This document shows, one piece after another, positions 41,550 to 49,446 of a stretch of DNA of 64,000 nt; positions within the stretch are counted from its first letter, which is position 1; every line of letters begins with the position of its first letter. The translations under genes were made by a program, and so were the position numbers. The stretch comes from Pseudomonadota bacterium (GTDB lineage Bacteria; Pseudomonadota; Gammaproteobacteria; Burkholderiales; Burkholderiaceae_F). The DNA is taken from NCBI GenBank assembly GCA_029778535.1, contig JAKOQB010000228.1, positions 1 to 64,000 of the forward strand, given 5' to 3'. The notes below the pieces were generated by a model. The model saw only the letters and a program-made list of their open reading frames with translations. It made no database searches and was not told where the DNA came from.

Positions 41550-44060
41550 ATGCAGCGCCACCTCTTCGTCACCACCGCGCTGCCGTACGCCAACGGCAAG
41601 CCGCACATCGGCCACATCATGGAGTACATCCAGGCCGACATCTGGGTGCGCTACCAGCGGCTGCGCGGCCACGCGGTGCACTTCGTGTGCGCCGAGGACG
41701 CGCACGGCGCGCCGATCATGATCGCGGCGGAGAAGGCGGGCAAGACGCCGCTGCAGTTCATCGGCGAGATGATGGCCGCGCGCCGGCAGTACCTCGACGG
41801 CTTCCACATCGGCTTCGACCACTGGCACACGACCGACTCGAAGGAGAACGTCGAGCTGTCGCAGTCGATCTACCGCGCGCTGCGCGCCAACGAGCTGATC
41901 GACATCCGCACCATCGAGCAGTTCTACGACCCGGTGAAGGGCATGTTCCTGCCCGACCGCTACATCAAGGGCACGTGCCCGAAGTGCGGCGCGAAAGACC
42001 AGTACGGCGACAACTGCGAGGTGTGCGGTTCGACCTACGCGCCGACCGATCTGAAGGACCCCTACTCGGTGCTGACCGGTGCGAAGCCCGAGCTGCGCGC
42101 GTCCGAGCACTACTTCTTCCGCCTGTCCGACGCGCGCTGCGTCGACTTCCTGCGCGGCTGGACCGCCGGCAAGAACCGCCGTGGCGAGCCGCACTTGCAG
42201 CCCGAGGTGTACGCGAAGACGCAGGAGTGGATCGGCGAAGGCGGCAAGGGACTGGCCGACTGGGACATCTCGCGCGACGCGCCCTACTTCGGCATCCCGA
42301 TCCCCGACACGAAGGACAAGTTCTTCTACGTCTGGCTGGACGCGCCGATCGGCTACCTGGCGTCGCTGAAGGCGTACTTCGACTCCGGCAAGGCGCGCGC
42401 GCAGGGCGAGCCGCGCAGCTACGAAGAATTCATCGGCGCGCCGGAGGTGGAGCAGGTGCACTTCATCGGCAAGGACATCGTCTACTTTCACACGCTGTTC
42501 TGGCCGGCGATGCTGAAGTTCTCCGGCCGCAAGGTGCCGGACAACGTCCACGTGCACGGCTTCATCACCGTCAGCGGCGAGAAGATGAGCAAGAGCCGCG
42601 GCACCGGCATCGACCCGCTGCGGTATCTCGAAGTCGGCATGAACCCCGAGTGGTTCCGCTATTACGTGGCAGCCAAGCTGAACGCGCACGTCGAGGACAT
42701 CGACTTCAACCCGGACGACTTCGTAGCGCGCGTGAACAGCGACCTGATCGGCAAGTACGTGAATATCGCCAGCCGCGCGGCCGGCTTCCTGGTCAAGCAC
42801 TTCGACGGCAAGCTGGCGCCGACCGCGGATCCGTCCGGCGCGCCGGCGGGCGCCACCGCGGTGGCGCTGGCCTCGAGCCAAGAGATCGCGGCGTTCCTGG
42901 AAGGGCGCGAGTACGGCAAGGCGCTGCGCGAAGCGATGCGGATCGCCGATTTCGCCAACGAGCACTTCGACAAGCACAAGCCGTGGGAACTGGCGCGCGA
43001 CCCGTCGCAGCGGCCGCTGTTGCAGGCGGTGTGCAGCGACGTGATCAACGCGTTTCGCGTGCTGACGATCTATCTCGCGCCGGTGCTGCCCGCGACCGCC
43101 GCGCGCGTGGCGCGGGAACTCTTCGGCATGGCGCGCGATTTCGCCTGGGACGACCTCGCGGGTTCGACCGAGCGCGTGCTGCCGTACAAGCACCTGATGG
43201 CGCGCGTCGAAGGCAGGCAGATCGACGCGCTGTTCGAGCCACCGTCACCGCAACCCTCGCCCGCATCAGCGGGAGAGGGTGCGCGCGCGGCAGCGCGCGC
43301 GGGTGAGGGAAAGGCGGTCCCGCAATCGCTGATCGACCTTGCGCGCAAGCTGCGCCGCGAACAGACCGACGCGGAATCGCTGTTGTGGGGACTGTTGCGC
43401 GATCGCCAGATTGCAAACGCAAAGTTCCGCCGCCAGCATCCGCTTGAGATCGAAGGCACCAAATACATCGCTGATTTCTTCTGCGACGAGGCGCGGCTCG
43501 CCATTGAACTGGACGGCGGCCAGCATGCGGAACCACAAGCCTTGCTGAACGACCGCGAACGGGACCGGGCGCTTCTTGCGCACGGAATACGCACGCTGCG
43601 GTTCTGGGACCACGAGGTCATGGGCGACACGGGCGCTGTGCTCGATTCGATCTACCTTGCGCTCACGAACACGGCGCCCTCACCCCAGCCCTCTCCCGCT
43701 GAGGCGGGGGAGGGAGTGAAAGCCATCGCGATCGAGGACTTCGCCAAGGTCGATCTGCGGGTCGCGAAGATCGTCGACGCGGCTTACGTCGAAGGGTCGG
43801 ACAAGCTGCTGCGGCTGAGGCTCGATGCCGGCGAAGGGCGCACGCGCACCGTGTTCGCGGGCATCAAGTCGGCGTACAAGCCGGAAGACCTCATCGGCAG
43901 GCTGACCGTGCTGGTCGCCAACCTCGCGCCGCGCAAGATGAAGTTCGGCGTCAGCGAGGGAATGGTGCTGGCGGCGAGCGCGGCCGACGAGAGGGCGCAG
44001 CGGGGGCTGTTCCTGCTCGAGCCGCACAGCGGCGCGCAGCCCGGCATGCGCGTCAAGTGA
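41550..44060 (+). CDS. metG: Methionyl-tRNA synthetase with an in-frame DUF559 nuclease domain insertion
   Basis: 836 residues; the usual betaproteobacterial enzyme has about 680-700. The catalytic domain has HIGH (19-22), a zinc knuckle CPKC...CEVC (about 145-161) and KMSKS (345-349). The anticodon-binding helices end near 563. The C-terminal tRNA-binding domain resumes at about 723 ([17 protein letters not shown]) and is complete. Residues 565-722 are foreign: [13 protein letters not shown], then a full DUF559 domain (593-706) with D642, the ELDGGQH motif (653-659) and LRFWDHEV, then [13 protein letters not shown]. The frame is kept throughout. As the only metG in the window and with all catalytic motifs intact, it is expected to function. 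Confidence 0.93.
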   Translation: MQRHLFVTTALPYANGKPHIGHIMEYIQADIWVRYQRLRGHAVHFVCAEDAHGAPIMIAAEKAGKTPLQFIGEMMAARRQYLDGFHIGFDHWHTTDSKENVELSQSIYRALRANELIDIRTIEQFYDPVKGMFLPDRYIKGTCPKCGAKDQYGDNCEVCGSTYAPTDLKDPYSVLTGAKPELRASEHYFFRLSDARCVDFLRGWTAGKNRRGEPHLQPEVYAKTQEWIGEGGKGLADWDISRDAPYFGIPIPDTKDKFFYVWLDAPIGYLASLKAYFDSGKARAQGEPRSYEEFIGAPEVEQVHFIGKDIVYFHTLFWPAMLKFSGRKVPDNVHVHGFITVSGEKMSKSRGTGIDPLRYLEVGMNPEWFRYYVAAKLNAHVEDIDFNPDDFVARVNSDLIGKYVNIASRAAGFLVKHFDGKLAPTADPSGAPAGATAVALASSQEIAAFLEGREYGKALREAMRIADFANEHFDKHKPWELARDPSQRPLLQAVCSDVINAFRVLTIYLAPVLPATAARVARELFGMARDFAWDDLAGSTERVLPYKHLMARVEGRQIDALFEPPSPQPSPASAGEGARAAARAGEGKAVPQSLIDLARKLRREQTDAESLLWGLLRDRQIANAKFRRQHPLEIEGTKYIADFFCDEARLAIELDGGQHAEPQALLNDRERDRALLAHGIRTLRFWDHEVMGDTGAVLDSIYLALTNTAPSPQPSPAEAGEGVKAIAIEDFAKVDLRVAKIVDAAYVEGSDKLLRLRLDAGEGRTRTVFAGIKSAYKPEDLIGRLTVLVANLAPRKMKFGVSEGMVLAASAADERAQRGLFLLEPHSGAQPGMRVK
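43242..43715 (+). mobile_element. DUF559 endonuclease cassette inside metG, bracketed by palindromic repeats
   Basis: 474 bases, a multiple of three, separating two normally continuous parts of MetG. Its two ends both encode [12 protein letters not shown] and carry CCCTC(A/G)CCC...CTCTCCCGC-type palindromes. DUF559 domains belong to the Vsr-like restriction-endonuclease fold, and stand-alone DUF559 genes in other genomes are often flanked by the same kind of repeat. Movement as a unit is inferred from this arrangement. Confidence 0.65.
43243..43310. repeat. Left palindromic repeat of the metG insertion
   Basis: CACCGCAACCCTCGCCCGC...GCGGGAGAGGGTG, followed by CGCGCGCGGCAGCGCGCGCG and GGTGAGGG. 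It is translated as part of MetG. Family shared with 33557-33680, 43675-43718 and 56608-56653. Confidence 0.8.
43675..43718. repeat. Right palindromic repeat of the metG insertion
   Basis: CGCCCTCACCCCAGCCCTCTCCCGC followed by GCGGGGGAGGGAG, forming an inverted repeat. Translated as part of MetG ([15 protein letters not shown]). Confidence 0.85.
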
Positions 44061-44061
44061 T

Positions 44062-44982
44062 CTACGCCCAGATGAACAGCGCCAGCAGCGCGGCCAGCAC
44101 CGCGTACTTCAGCGCGTAGTACCAGAAGCGGCTGCGCGCCTTCAGCCGCTTGCCCCAGAGGCGGATGCCGATCACGCGCGAGAACAGGCGGTTCACCCCG
44201 CCGATGCGCTCGCCCGGCACGTTGGCGCTGGCCGACGCGTTCATCATCGTCGCGCGCACCAGCCGGTTGAACGCGCGCGCGAGCGGATTGTTCAGCGGCC
44301 GCTCGACGTCGCAGAACAGGATCACGCGCTGCACGTCGGTGTCGTTGCGCGCGTAGTGGATGAAGGTCTCGTCGAACATCAGCACCTCGCCGTCGCGCCA
44401 GTGGCGCCGCTCGCCGTCGACGTCGATGTAGCAGGCGGGCGAATTGGCGGTGCGCAGCCCGAGGTGATAGCGCAGCGAGCCGGCGTACGGATCGCGGTGG
44501 CGCGGCAGCGTCGCTCCCGGCGGCAGCACCGCGAACATCGCCGCCTTGATCGACGGGATCGACGCGAGCAGCGCCATCGTCTTCGGGCACGCGGCGAGCG
44601 CCGACGGAAGCTGTTCTCCGTACCAGGTCAGGTAGAAGCGCGTCCAGCCGGTCTTGAAGAACGAGTTGAAGCCGACGTCGTTGTAGCCGGTCGCAACCGT
44701 GATGCGGCCGCCCTCGTAAAGCTGCAGCGCCTCGTCGCGGATCGTCTGCCAGTTGGCCTGCAGCGGCGCCAGTTCGGGGAAGTCGGCCGGGTCCAGATAG
44801 GGCCGCGCCGGCACCTTCGACGACAGGTACAGCAGCGCGTTGATCGGCGCCAGGAACGTCGAGTGATCGGTGAGCTGGCGCGCGAAGCCGTGCCGGACGC
44901 GGCCGCGCAGGTGCACGTAGAGCGCCGACGCGACGAACAGCGCGGCAGCGACGGCCTTGGGCGACAGCAGGGAAGCGAGCAT
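44062..44982 (-). CDS. LpxO-type aspartyl/asparaginyl beta-hydroxylase, copy 1
   Basis: 306 residues. An N-terminal membrane helix (about 8-24) precedes the double-stranded beta-helix dioxygenase domain. Metal ligands are seen in PRHRDPYAGSLRYHLGL (H-x-D) and FIHYARND (second His), with RVILFCDVERPL after it. A C-terminal membrane helix (YYALKYAVLAALLALFIW) closes the protein. LpxO enzymes use Fe(II), O2 and 2-oxoglutarate to 2-hydroxylate lipid A acyl chains at the inner membrane. The stop lies 1 base past the metG stop, so the genes converge. Its paralogue is at 48134-49105. Confidence 0.9.
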   Translation of the reverse strand: MLASLLSPKAVAAALFVASALYVHLRGRVRHGFARQLTDHSTFLAPINALLYLSSKVPARPYLDPADFPELAPLQANWQTIRDEALQLYEGGRITVATGYNDVGFNSFFKTGWTRFYLTWYGEQLPSALAACPKTMALLASIPSIKAAMFAVLPPGATLPRHRDPYAGSLRYHLGLRTANSPACYIDVDGERRHWRDGEVLMFDETFIHYARNDTDVQRVILFCDVERPLNNPLARAFNRLVRATMMNASASANVPGERIGGVNRLFSRVIGIRLWGKRLKARSRFWYYALKYAVLAALLALFIWA

Positions 44983-45095
44983 CGATCGAACGCGGCCGCG
45001 TTGCTCGGCGGCCGCGCGAAGTCGCGAATGATAGCGCCGGCGTCGGCGCCGAACATCGTCATAATGCGCGCCCGGCTGTCCCGCATGCGCTGTAC

Positions 45096-48000
45096 ATGAC
45101 CCAACCGACGCCGCCCGCGGCGCACGGTGCTCCCGCCCCTCCCCGACGATCGCTGCTGGCGCGCGCCCTGGACCCGGCCGCCGCGCTGATCACGCTCGCG
45201 CTGCTGCTGGCACTCGGCGCGATCGCGCTGCTCATCGCGAACGAAGTGCGCACGTCGCGCCTGCAGGCGGCCATGCTGTCCGCGCTCGGGTCGCGGCTCA
45301 CCTACGAGGTCGAGCCAGGCGCGAGCGAACGCATCCGCTTTCCGCACAGCGGACCCTATGACCTGCGGCTCGGCTATTCGCAGCTGCCCGAATTCGCCGC
45401 GCGGCTCGAAAGCCGCGGCTATGCGATCGCCGCGCAGGCGCGCATCTCGCCCGCGCTCGCGCGCGTGGTCGACGCCGGGCTGTACGCGCCGTACGACGAA
45501 AAATCGCAGGCCGGCCTGATGGTGCTCGCATGCGACGGCGCTCCGCTGTACCGCGCGCGCTATCCGCAGCGGGTGTACCCGAATTACGACGCGGTGCCGC
45601 GCCTGCTGGTCGACTCGCTGCTGTTCATCGAGAACCGCGAACTGCTCGACCCGAGCGAGCCGACCAAGAACCCGGCCGTCGAATGGGACCGCTTCACCCG
45701 CGCGCTGCTCGACCAGGCGATCCACGCCGTCGACGAGGGGCACGAAACGCCAGGCGGCAGCACGCTCGCGACCCAGATCGAGAAGTACCGCCACTCGCCC
45801 GACGGCCGCACCGCGTCGGCGAAAGAGAAGCTGCGCCAGATGGCGAGCGCGTCGGTGCGCGCGTATCTGCACGGCGAAGACACGACCGCCGCGCGGCGCA
45901 ATCTGGTGGTCGAGTATCTGAACTCGGTGCCGCTCGCGGCCAAGACGGGCTCCGGCGAGATCTACGGCCTCGGCGACGGCCTGCGCGCCTGGTACGGGCG
46001 CGACTTCGAGCAGTTCAACCGCCTCGTGGCGAACGACGACGCGCCGCTCGCCGCGCGCGCGCTGGCGTACAAGCAGGCGCTGTCGCTGCTGGTCGCCGAG
46101 CGCCGGCCGTCGTACTACCTGCTCACCGATCCGCAGGCGCTGGAAGAACTGACCGACAGCCACCTGCGCGTGCTGGCGGCCGCCGGCGTGATTCCGATCG
46201 AACTGCGCGACGCCGCGCTCGGCCAGAAGCTGCACGTCGACGCCTCGCCCGCGCGCGAGCCGACCGAATCGTTCGTCAAGCGCAAGGCGGCCAACGCCGT
46301 GCGCACGCACCTTGCCGCGCAGCTCGGATTGTCGCGGCTGTACGACCTCGACCGCCTCGACCTCACCGTCGCGAGCACGCTCGACGCCGACCTGCAGCGC
46401 ACCGCGACCGATACGCTGCGCGCGCTGAGGCAGCCGGCGGCCGCGCAGGCGGCCGGCCTGATGGAATACCGGCTGCTCGCCGGATCCGACCCGGCGAAGG
46501 TCATCTACAGCTTCACGCTGTCCGAGCGCAGCGCCGGCGCGAACCTGGTGCGCGTGCAGACCGACAACTACGACCAGCCGTTCGACATCAACGAAGGCAC
46601 CAAGCTCGACCTCGGATCGACCGCCAAGCTGCGCACGCTGATCACCTACCTGCAGATCGTCGCGCGCCTGCACGAGCGGTTGGGCGGCCTGACGCCGAAG
46701 GAGCTCGCCGCGGTGAAGGTGGCGCCGCAGGACGCGATCACGCGCTGGTCGATCGGCTACCTGTCGACCGCGCAGGACCGCGGGCTGGCCGCGATGCTGG
46801 CGGCGGCGATGGAGCGGCGCTATTCGGCCGACCCCGGCGAGCGCTTCTTCACCGGCGGCGGCGTGCACCAGTTCGAGAACTTCGACCCCGCCGACAACGG
46901 CCGTATCGCCACCGTGCGCGAGGCGGTGCGGCGCTCGATCAACCTGGTGTTCGTCCGCCTGATGCGCGACATCGTGCGCCACGAGATGTTCAATATGGCG
47001 AGCTCGAGCGCGACGCTGCTCGAGGACGCCGACGATCCCAAGCGGCGCGCCTATCTCGCGCGCTTCGCCGACCAGGAGGGCAGCGAATTCATCCGCCGCT
47101 TCTACCGCAAGTACCAGGGGCTGCCCGCCGCCGGGATCGAGGACGCGTTGCTCGCGGGCGTGCACGCAACGCCGGCAAGGCTGGCGGTGATCTTTCGCAC
47201 GCTGCAACCGGACGCCAACGCGACGAGCTTCGCGCTGTTCCTCGCGCAGCGACTGCCCGGCGCACGGCTGTCGCCGCAAACGATCGACCGGCTGTACGCG
47301 CAGTACGCGCCCGGGCGCTTCGATCTGGCGGATCGCGGGTATCTGGCGCGCGTGCATCCGCTCGAGCTGTGGCTGGCCGGCTTCCTGCGCCGGCATCCGG
47401 ACGCCACGCTGACGCAGGCAATCGACGCCAGCGCCGCCGAGCGACAGGCGGTCTACAAGTGGCTGTTCAGCAAGCGCCTGAAGCGCGCGCAGGACAGCCG
47501 CATCCGCACGCTGGTCGAGCAGGAGGCGTTCCTGGAGATCCACCGCGCTTGGAAGCGGCTCGGCTATCCGTTCGCATCGCTGGTGCCGTCGTACGCGACC
47601 GCGCTCGGCGCGTCGGCCGACCGGCCGGCGGCGCTCGCCGAGCTGATGGGGATCGTGGTCAACGATGGCGTGCGGCTGCCGACGGTGCGCATCGGCGCGC
47701 TCGACTTCGCCTCCGGCACGCCCTACGAGACGCAGTTGCGGCGCCGGCCGGACGCGGGCGAACGCGTGCTCGCGCCCGAGATCGCGCGCGTGGTGCGCGG
47801 CGCGCTGGCGGAGGTGGTCGAACAGGGCACCGCGCGACGGCTGAAGGACGTGTTCCGCGCCGCCGACGGCAAGCCGCTTGCCGTCGGCGGCAAGACCGGC
47901 ACCGGCGACAACCGCTTCGAGGTGTTCGGCAAAAGCGGGGAGCTGATCTCGTCGCGCGTGGTCAGCCGCTCCGGAACGTTCGTGTTCTACATCGGTGAGC

Positions 48001-48161
48001 GCTATTTCGGCACGCTGACCGCCTACGTGCGCGGGCCGCAGGCGGCCCGGTATTCGTTCACCAGCGCGCTGCCGGTGCAGATCCTGAAGGCGCTGGCAGG
48101 CAAGCTCGGCCGGCTCGACGAATCCGCGTGCCGCTATCCGACGCCGATGGAGACGAGATAA
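45096..48161 (+). CDS. Bifunctional penicillin-binding protein (GT51 transglycosylase and transpeptidase)
   Basis: 1021 residues, with a Pro/Ala-rich cytoplasmic N-terminus and one membrane helix (about 32-50). The GT51 domain shows LLFIENRELLD (catalytic Glu), GGSTLATQIEKYRHSP and EYLNSVPLAAKTG. The transpeptidase domain has STAK (S-x2-K) in DLGSTAKLRTLI and KTGTG near the C-terminus; a clear SxN was not assigned. It is longer than PBP1A or PBP1C because of an extended middle part (about 640-850) that is helical and Arg-rich. Builds peptidoglycan at the outer face of the inner membrane. It lies between two lpxO paralogues on the other strand. Confidence 0.88.
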   Translation: MTQPTPPAAHGAPAPPRRSLLARALDPAAALITLALLLALGAIALLIANEVRTSRLQAAMLSALGSRLTYEVEPGASERIRFPHSGPYDLRLGYSQLPEFAARLESRGYAIAAQARISPALARVVDAGLYAPYDEKSQAGLMVLACDGAPLYRARYPQRVYPNYDAVPRLLVDSLLFIENRELLDPSEPTKNPAVEWDRFTRALLDQAIHAVDEGHETPGGSTLATQIEKYRHSPDGRTASAKEKLRQMASASVRAYLHGEDTTAARRNLVVEYLNSVPLAAKTGSGEIYGLGDGLRAWYGRDFEQFNRLVANDDAPLAARALAYKQALSLLVAERRPSYYLLTDPQALEELTDSHLRVLAAAGVIPIELRDAALGQKLHVDASPAREPTESFVKRKAANAVRTHLAAQLGLSRLYDLDRLDLTVASTLDADLQRTATDTLRALRQPAAAQAAGLMEYRLLAGSDPAKVIYSFTLSERSAGANLVRVQTDNYDQPFDINEGTKLDLGSTAKLRTLITYLQIVARLHERLGGLTPKELAAVKVAPQDAITRWSIGYLSTAQDRGLAAMLAAAMERRYSADPGERFFTGGGVHQFENFDPADNGRIATVREAVRRSINLVFVRLMRDIVRHEMFNMASSSATLLEDADDPKRRAYLARFADQEGSEFIRRFYRKYQGLPAAGIEDALLAGVHATPARLAVIFRTLQPDANATSFALFLAQRLPGARLSPQTIDRLYAQYAPGRFDLADRGYLARVHPLELWLAGFLRRHPDATLTQAIDASAAERQAVYKWLFSKRLKRAQDSRIRTLVEQEAFLEIHRAWKRLGYPFASLVPSYATALGASADRPAALAELMGIVVNDGVRLPTVRIGALDFASGTPYETQLRRRPDAGERVLAPEIARVVRGALAEVVEQGTARRLKDVFRAADGKPLAVGGKTGTGDNRFEVFGKSGELISSRVVSRSGTFVFYIGERYFGTLTAYVRGPQAARYSFTSALPVQILKALAGKLGRLDESACRYPTPMETR

Positions 48162-49105
48162 ATCAGCGCGCCGACCAGCGCGATCTTCACGCCCTTCGCC
48201 AGCACGCGGTTGCGGCGCTTCAGCGCCGCGAACAACGCATCGACGCGCGCCGTGACCGGGTGCACCACGTGGCCGTAGAACCAGTTGAGCGCACCGACCG
48301 GCTCGGTCGGAACGTTTTGCGTGGCGCTCGCCTTCACCACGTGCGTGCTGACGGCGCGATTCAGCCAGCGCATGAAGCGCGTGCGCAGCGGCCGCTCGAT
48401 GTCGCAGAACAGGATCACGCGCGTGACCTCCGTGTCGTTGCGTGCCCAGTGGATGAAGGTTTCGTCGAACATCATCGGCTTGCCGTCGCGCCACGCGAGC
48501 TTCTCGCCGTCGACATCGATGAAGCAGCGCTCCGAGTTCGGCGTCGCCAGGCCGAGGTGGTACCTCAGCGAGCCGGCGAACGGATCGCGGTGCGGATTGA
48601 GCTGCGCGCCCGGCTCCAGCAGCGCGAACATCGCCGCCTTCACGCTGGGGATCGACTGCAGCAGCGCGACGCTGCGCGGGCACAGACTCTCGGCCGACGG
48701 CAGCGGATCGCCGTACCACTTGAGATAGAAGCGCTTCCAGCCGCGCTTGAAGAACGAGTTGAAGCCGACGTCGTTGTGGGCGAGCGCCGCGCGGATGTAG
48801 CCCTGGTCGAACAGGCGCTGCGCCTCGTCGCGGAACACGGCCCAGTGCGCCGCCAGCGGCGCCAGCTCGGGAAAGCCGGCCGGATCGATGACCGGCTTGG
48901 CCGGCACCGCCGAGAACAGGTACATCAGCGCGTTGTACGGTGCCAGCAGCGTCGAGTGGTTGAAGAACTGGCGCGCGAAACGGAAGCGCACGCGGCCGCG
49001 CAGGTGCACGTAGGCGGCCGACGCCACGAACAGCGCGATGAGCAGCAGCTTGACCAGCAACGAGGTCGACACCGGAGAACCGCCTGGACTTCGGAAGAAG
49101 CTCAT
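48134..49105 (-). CDS. LpxO-type aspartyl/asparaginyl beta-hydroxylase, copy 2
   Basis: 323 residues from the ATG at 49105; the open frame goes on to 49426 but crosses a palindromic repeat and the next promoter. N-terminal helix LLVKLLLIALFVASAAYVHL is followed by the dioxygenase domain with NPHRDPFAGSLRYHLGLAT (H-x-D), MFDETFIHWARND and a C-terminal helix. It is clearly a paralogue of the protein at 44062-44982: motifs and spacing agree almost throughout. Its last 28 bases overlap the 3' end of the PBP gene on the other strand. Confidence 0.9.
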   Translation of the reverse strand: MSFFRSPGGSPVSTSLLVKLLLIALFVASAAYVHLRGRVRFRFARQFFNHSTLLAPYNALMYLFSAVPAKPVIDPAGFPELAPLAAHWAVFRDEAQRLFDQGYIRAALAHNDVGFNSFFKRGWKRFYLKWYGDPLPSAESLCPRSVALLQSIPSVKAAMFALLEPGAQLNPHRDPFAGSLRYHLGLATPNSERCFIDVDGEKLAWRDGKPMMFDETFIHWARNDTEVTRVILFCDIERPLRTRFMRWLNRAVSTHVVKASATQNVPTEPVGALNWFYGHVVHPVTARVDALFAALKRRNRVLAKGVKIALVGALIYLVSIGVG

Positions 49106-49125
49106 TATCGCGCGCCGGCCTCCGT

Positions 49126-49164
49126 GTCGTTCCCGCCCTCGCGCAGGCGGGGGCGGGAATGACG
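49126..49164. repeat. Palindromic repeat GTCGTTCCCGCC...GGCGGGAATGAC
   Basis: Nearly perfect inverted repeat GTCGTTCCCGCC(CTCGCGCAGGCGGG)GGCGGGAATGAC. It sits 21 bases upstream of the lpxO copy 2 start, in its 5' leader. Related to 14732-14781. Confidence 0.8.
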
Positions 49165-49177
49165 TGCTCCGGCTGGT

Positions 49178-49196
49178 ATTTGCATTCAATGCACAT
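49178..49196. promoter_or_regulatory. Palindromic operator candidate upstream of the ribbon-helix-helix gene
   Basis: ATTTGCATTCAATGCACAT: a perfect TGCATT-C-AATGCA dyad with matching outer AT pairs, centred at 49187. It lies between divergent lpxO and the RHH gene and is clearly less GC-rich than its surroundings. Ribbon-helix-helix proteins commonly bind such short dyads in their own promoter, so autoregulation is likely. Confidence 0.5.
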
Positions 49197-49238
49197 CCGA
49201 TTATCATTGCGGTTCGAGCGCACTCCCCGCCCGCCGCC

Positions 49239-49436
49239 GTGGAAAACAAGACCGCCCGCTTCACGCTGCTGCTCGACCCGCGCAAGAAGGCGCTGTTCGA
49301 GGAGATCTGTGCCGAGCAGGACCTGACGCCGTCGCAGGTGGTGCGCCAGTTGATCCGCGAATACGTCATCGAGCACGCCGGCAAGCGCCCGCTGCCGTCG
49401 TGGCTGCTGGCCGCATCCGGTCGCAAGCGGCGCTGA
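49239..49436 (+). CDS. Ribbon-helix-helix (CopG/Arc-like) DNA-binding protein
   Basis: 65 residues from GTG 49239. KTARFTLLLDPRKKALFEEI gives the beta strand and first helix, and LTPSQVVRQLIREYVIEH the second helix of an RHH domain. A basic C-terminal tail (SGRKRR) follows. It is directly before the hydrogenase-4-like operon, 10 bases before the first start, and is probably its regulator or first gene. The upstream reading frame is open, but the GTG start gives the complete fold. Confidence 0.75.
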   Translation: MENKTARFTLLLDPRKKALFEEICAEQDLTPSQVVRQLIREYVIEHAGKRPLPSWLLAASGRKRR

Positions 49437-49446
49437 GGCGGACCCG

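Noticed and set aside
43242..43715. An intein in metG
   Set aside because: No N-terminal Cys/Ser block or C-terminal HN motif is seen at the insert ends; the ends are palindromic repeats.
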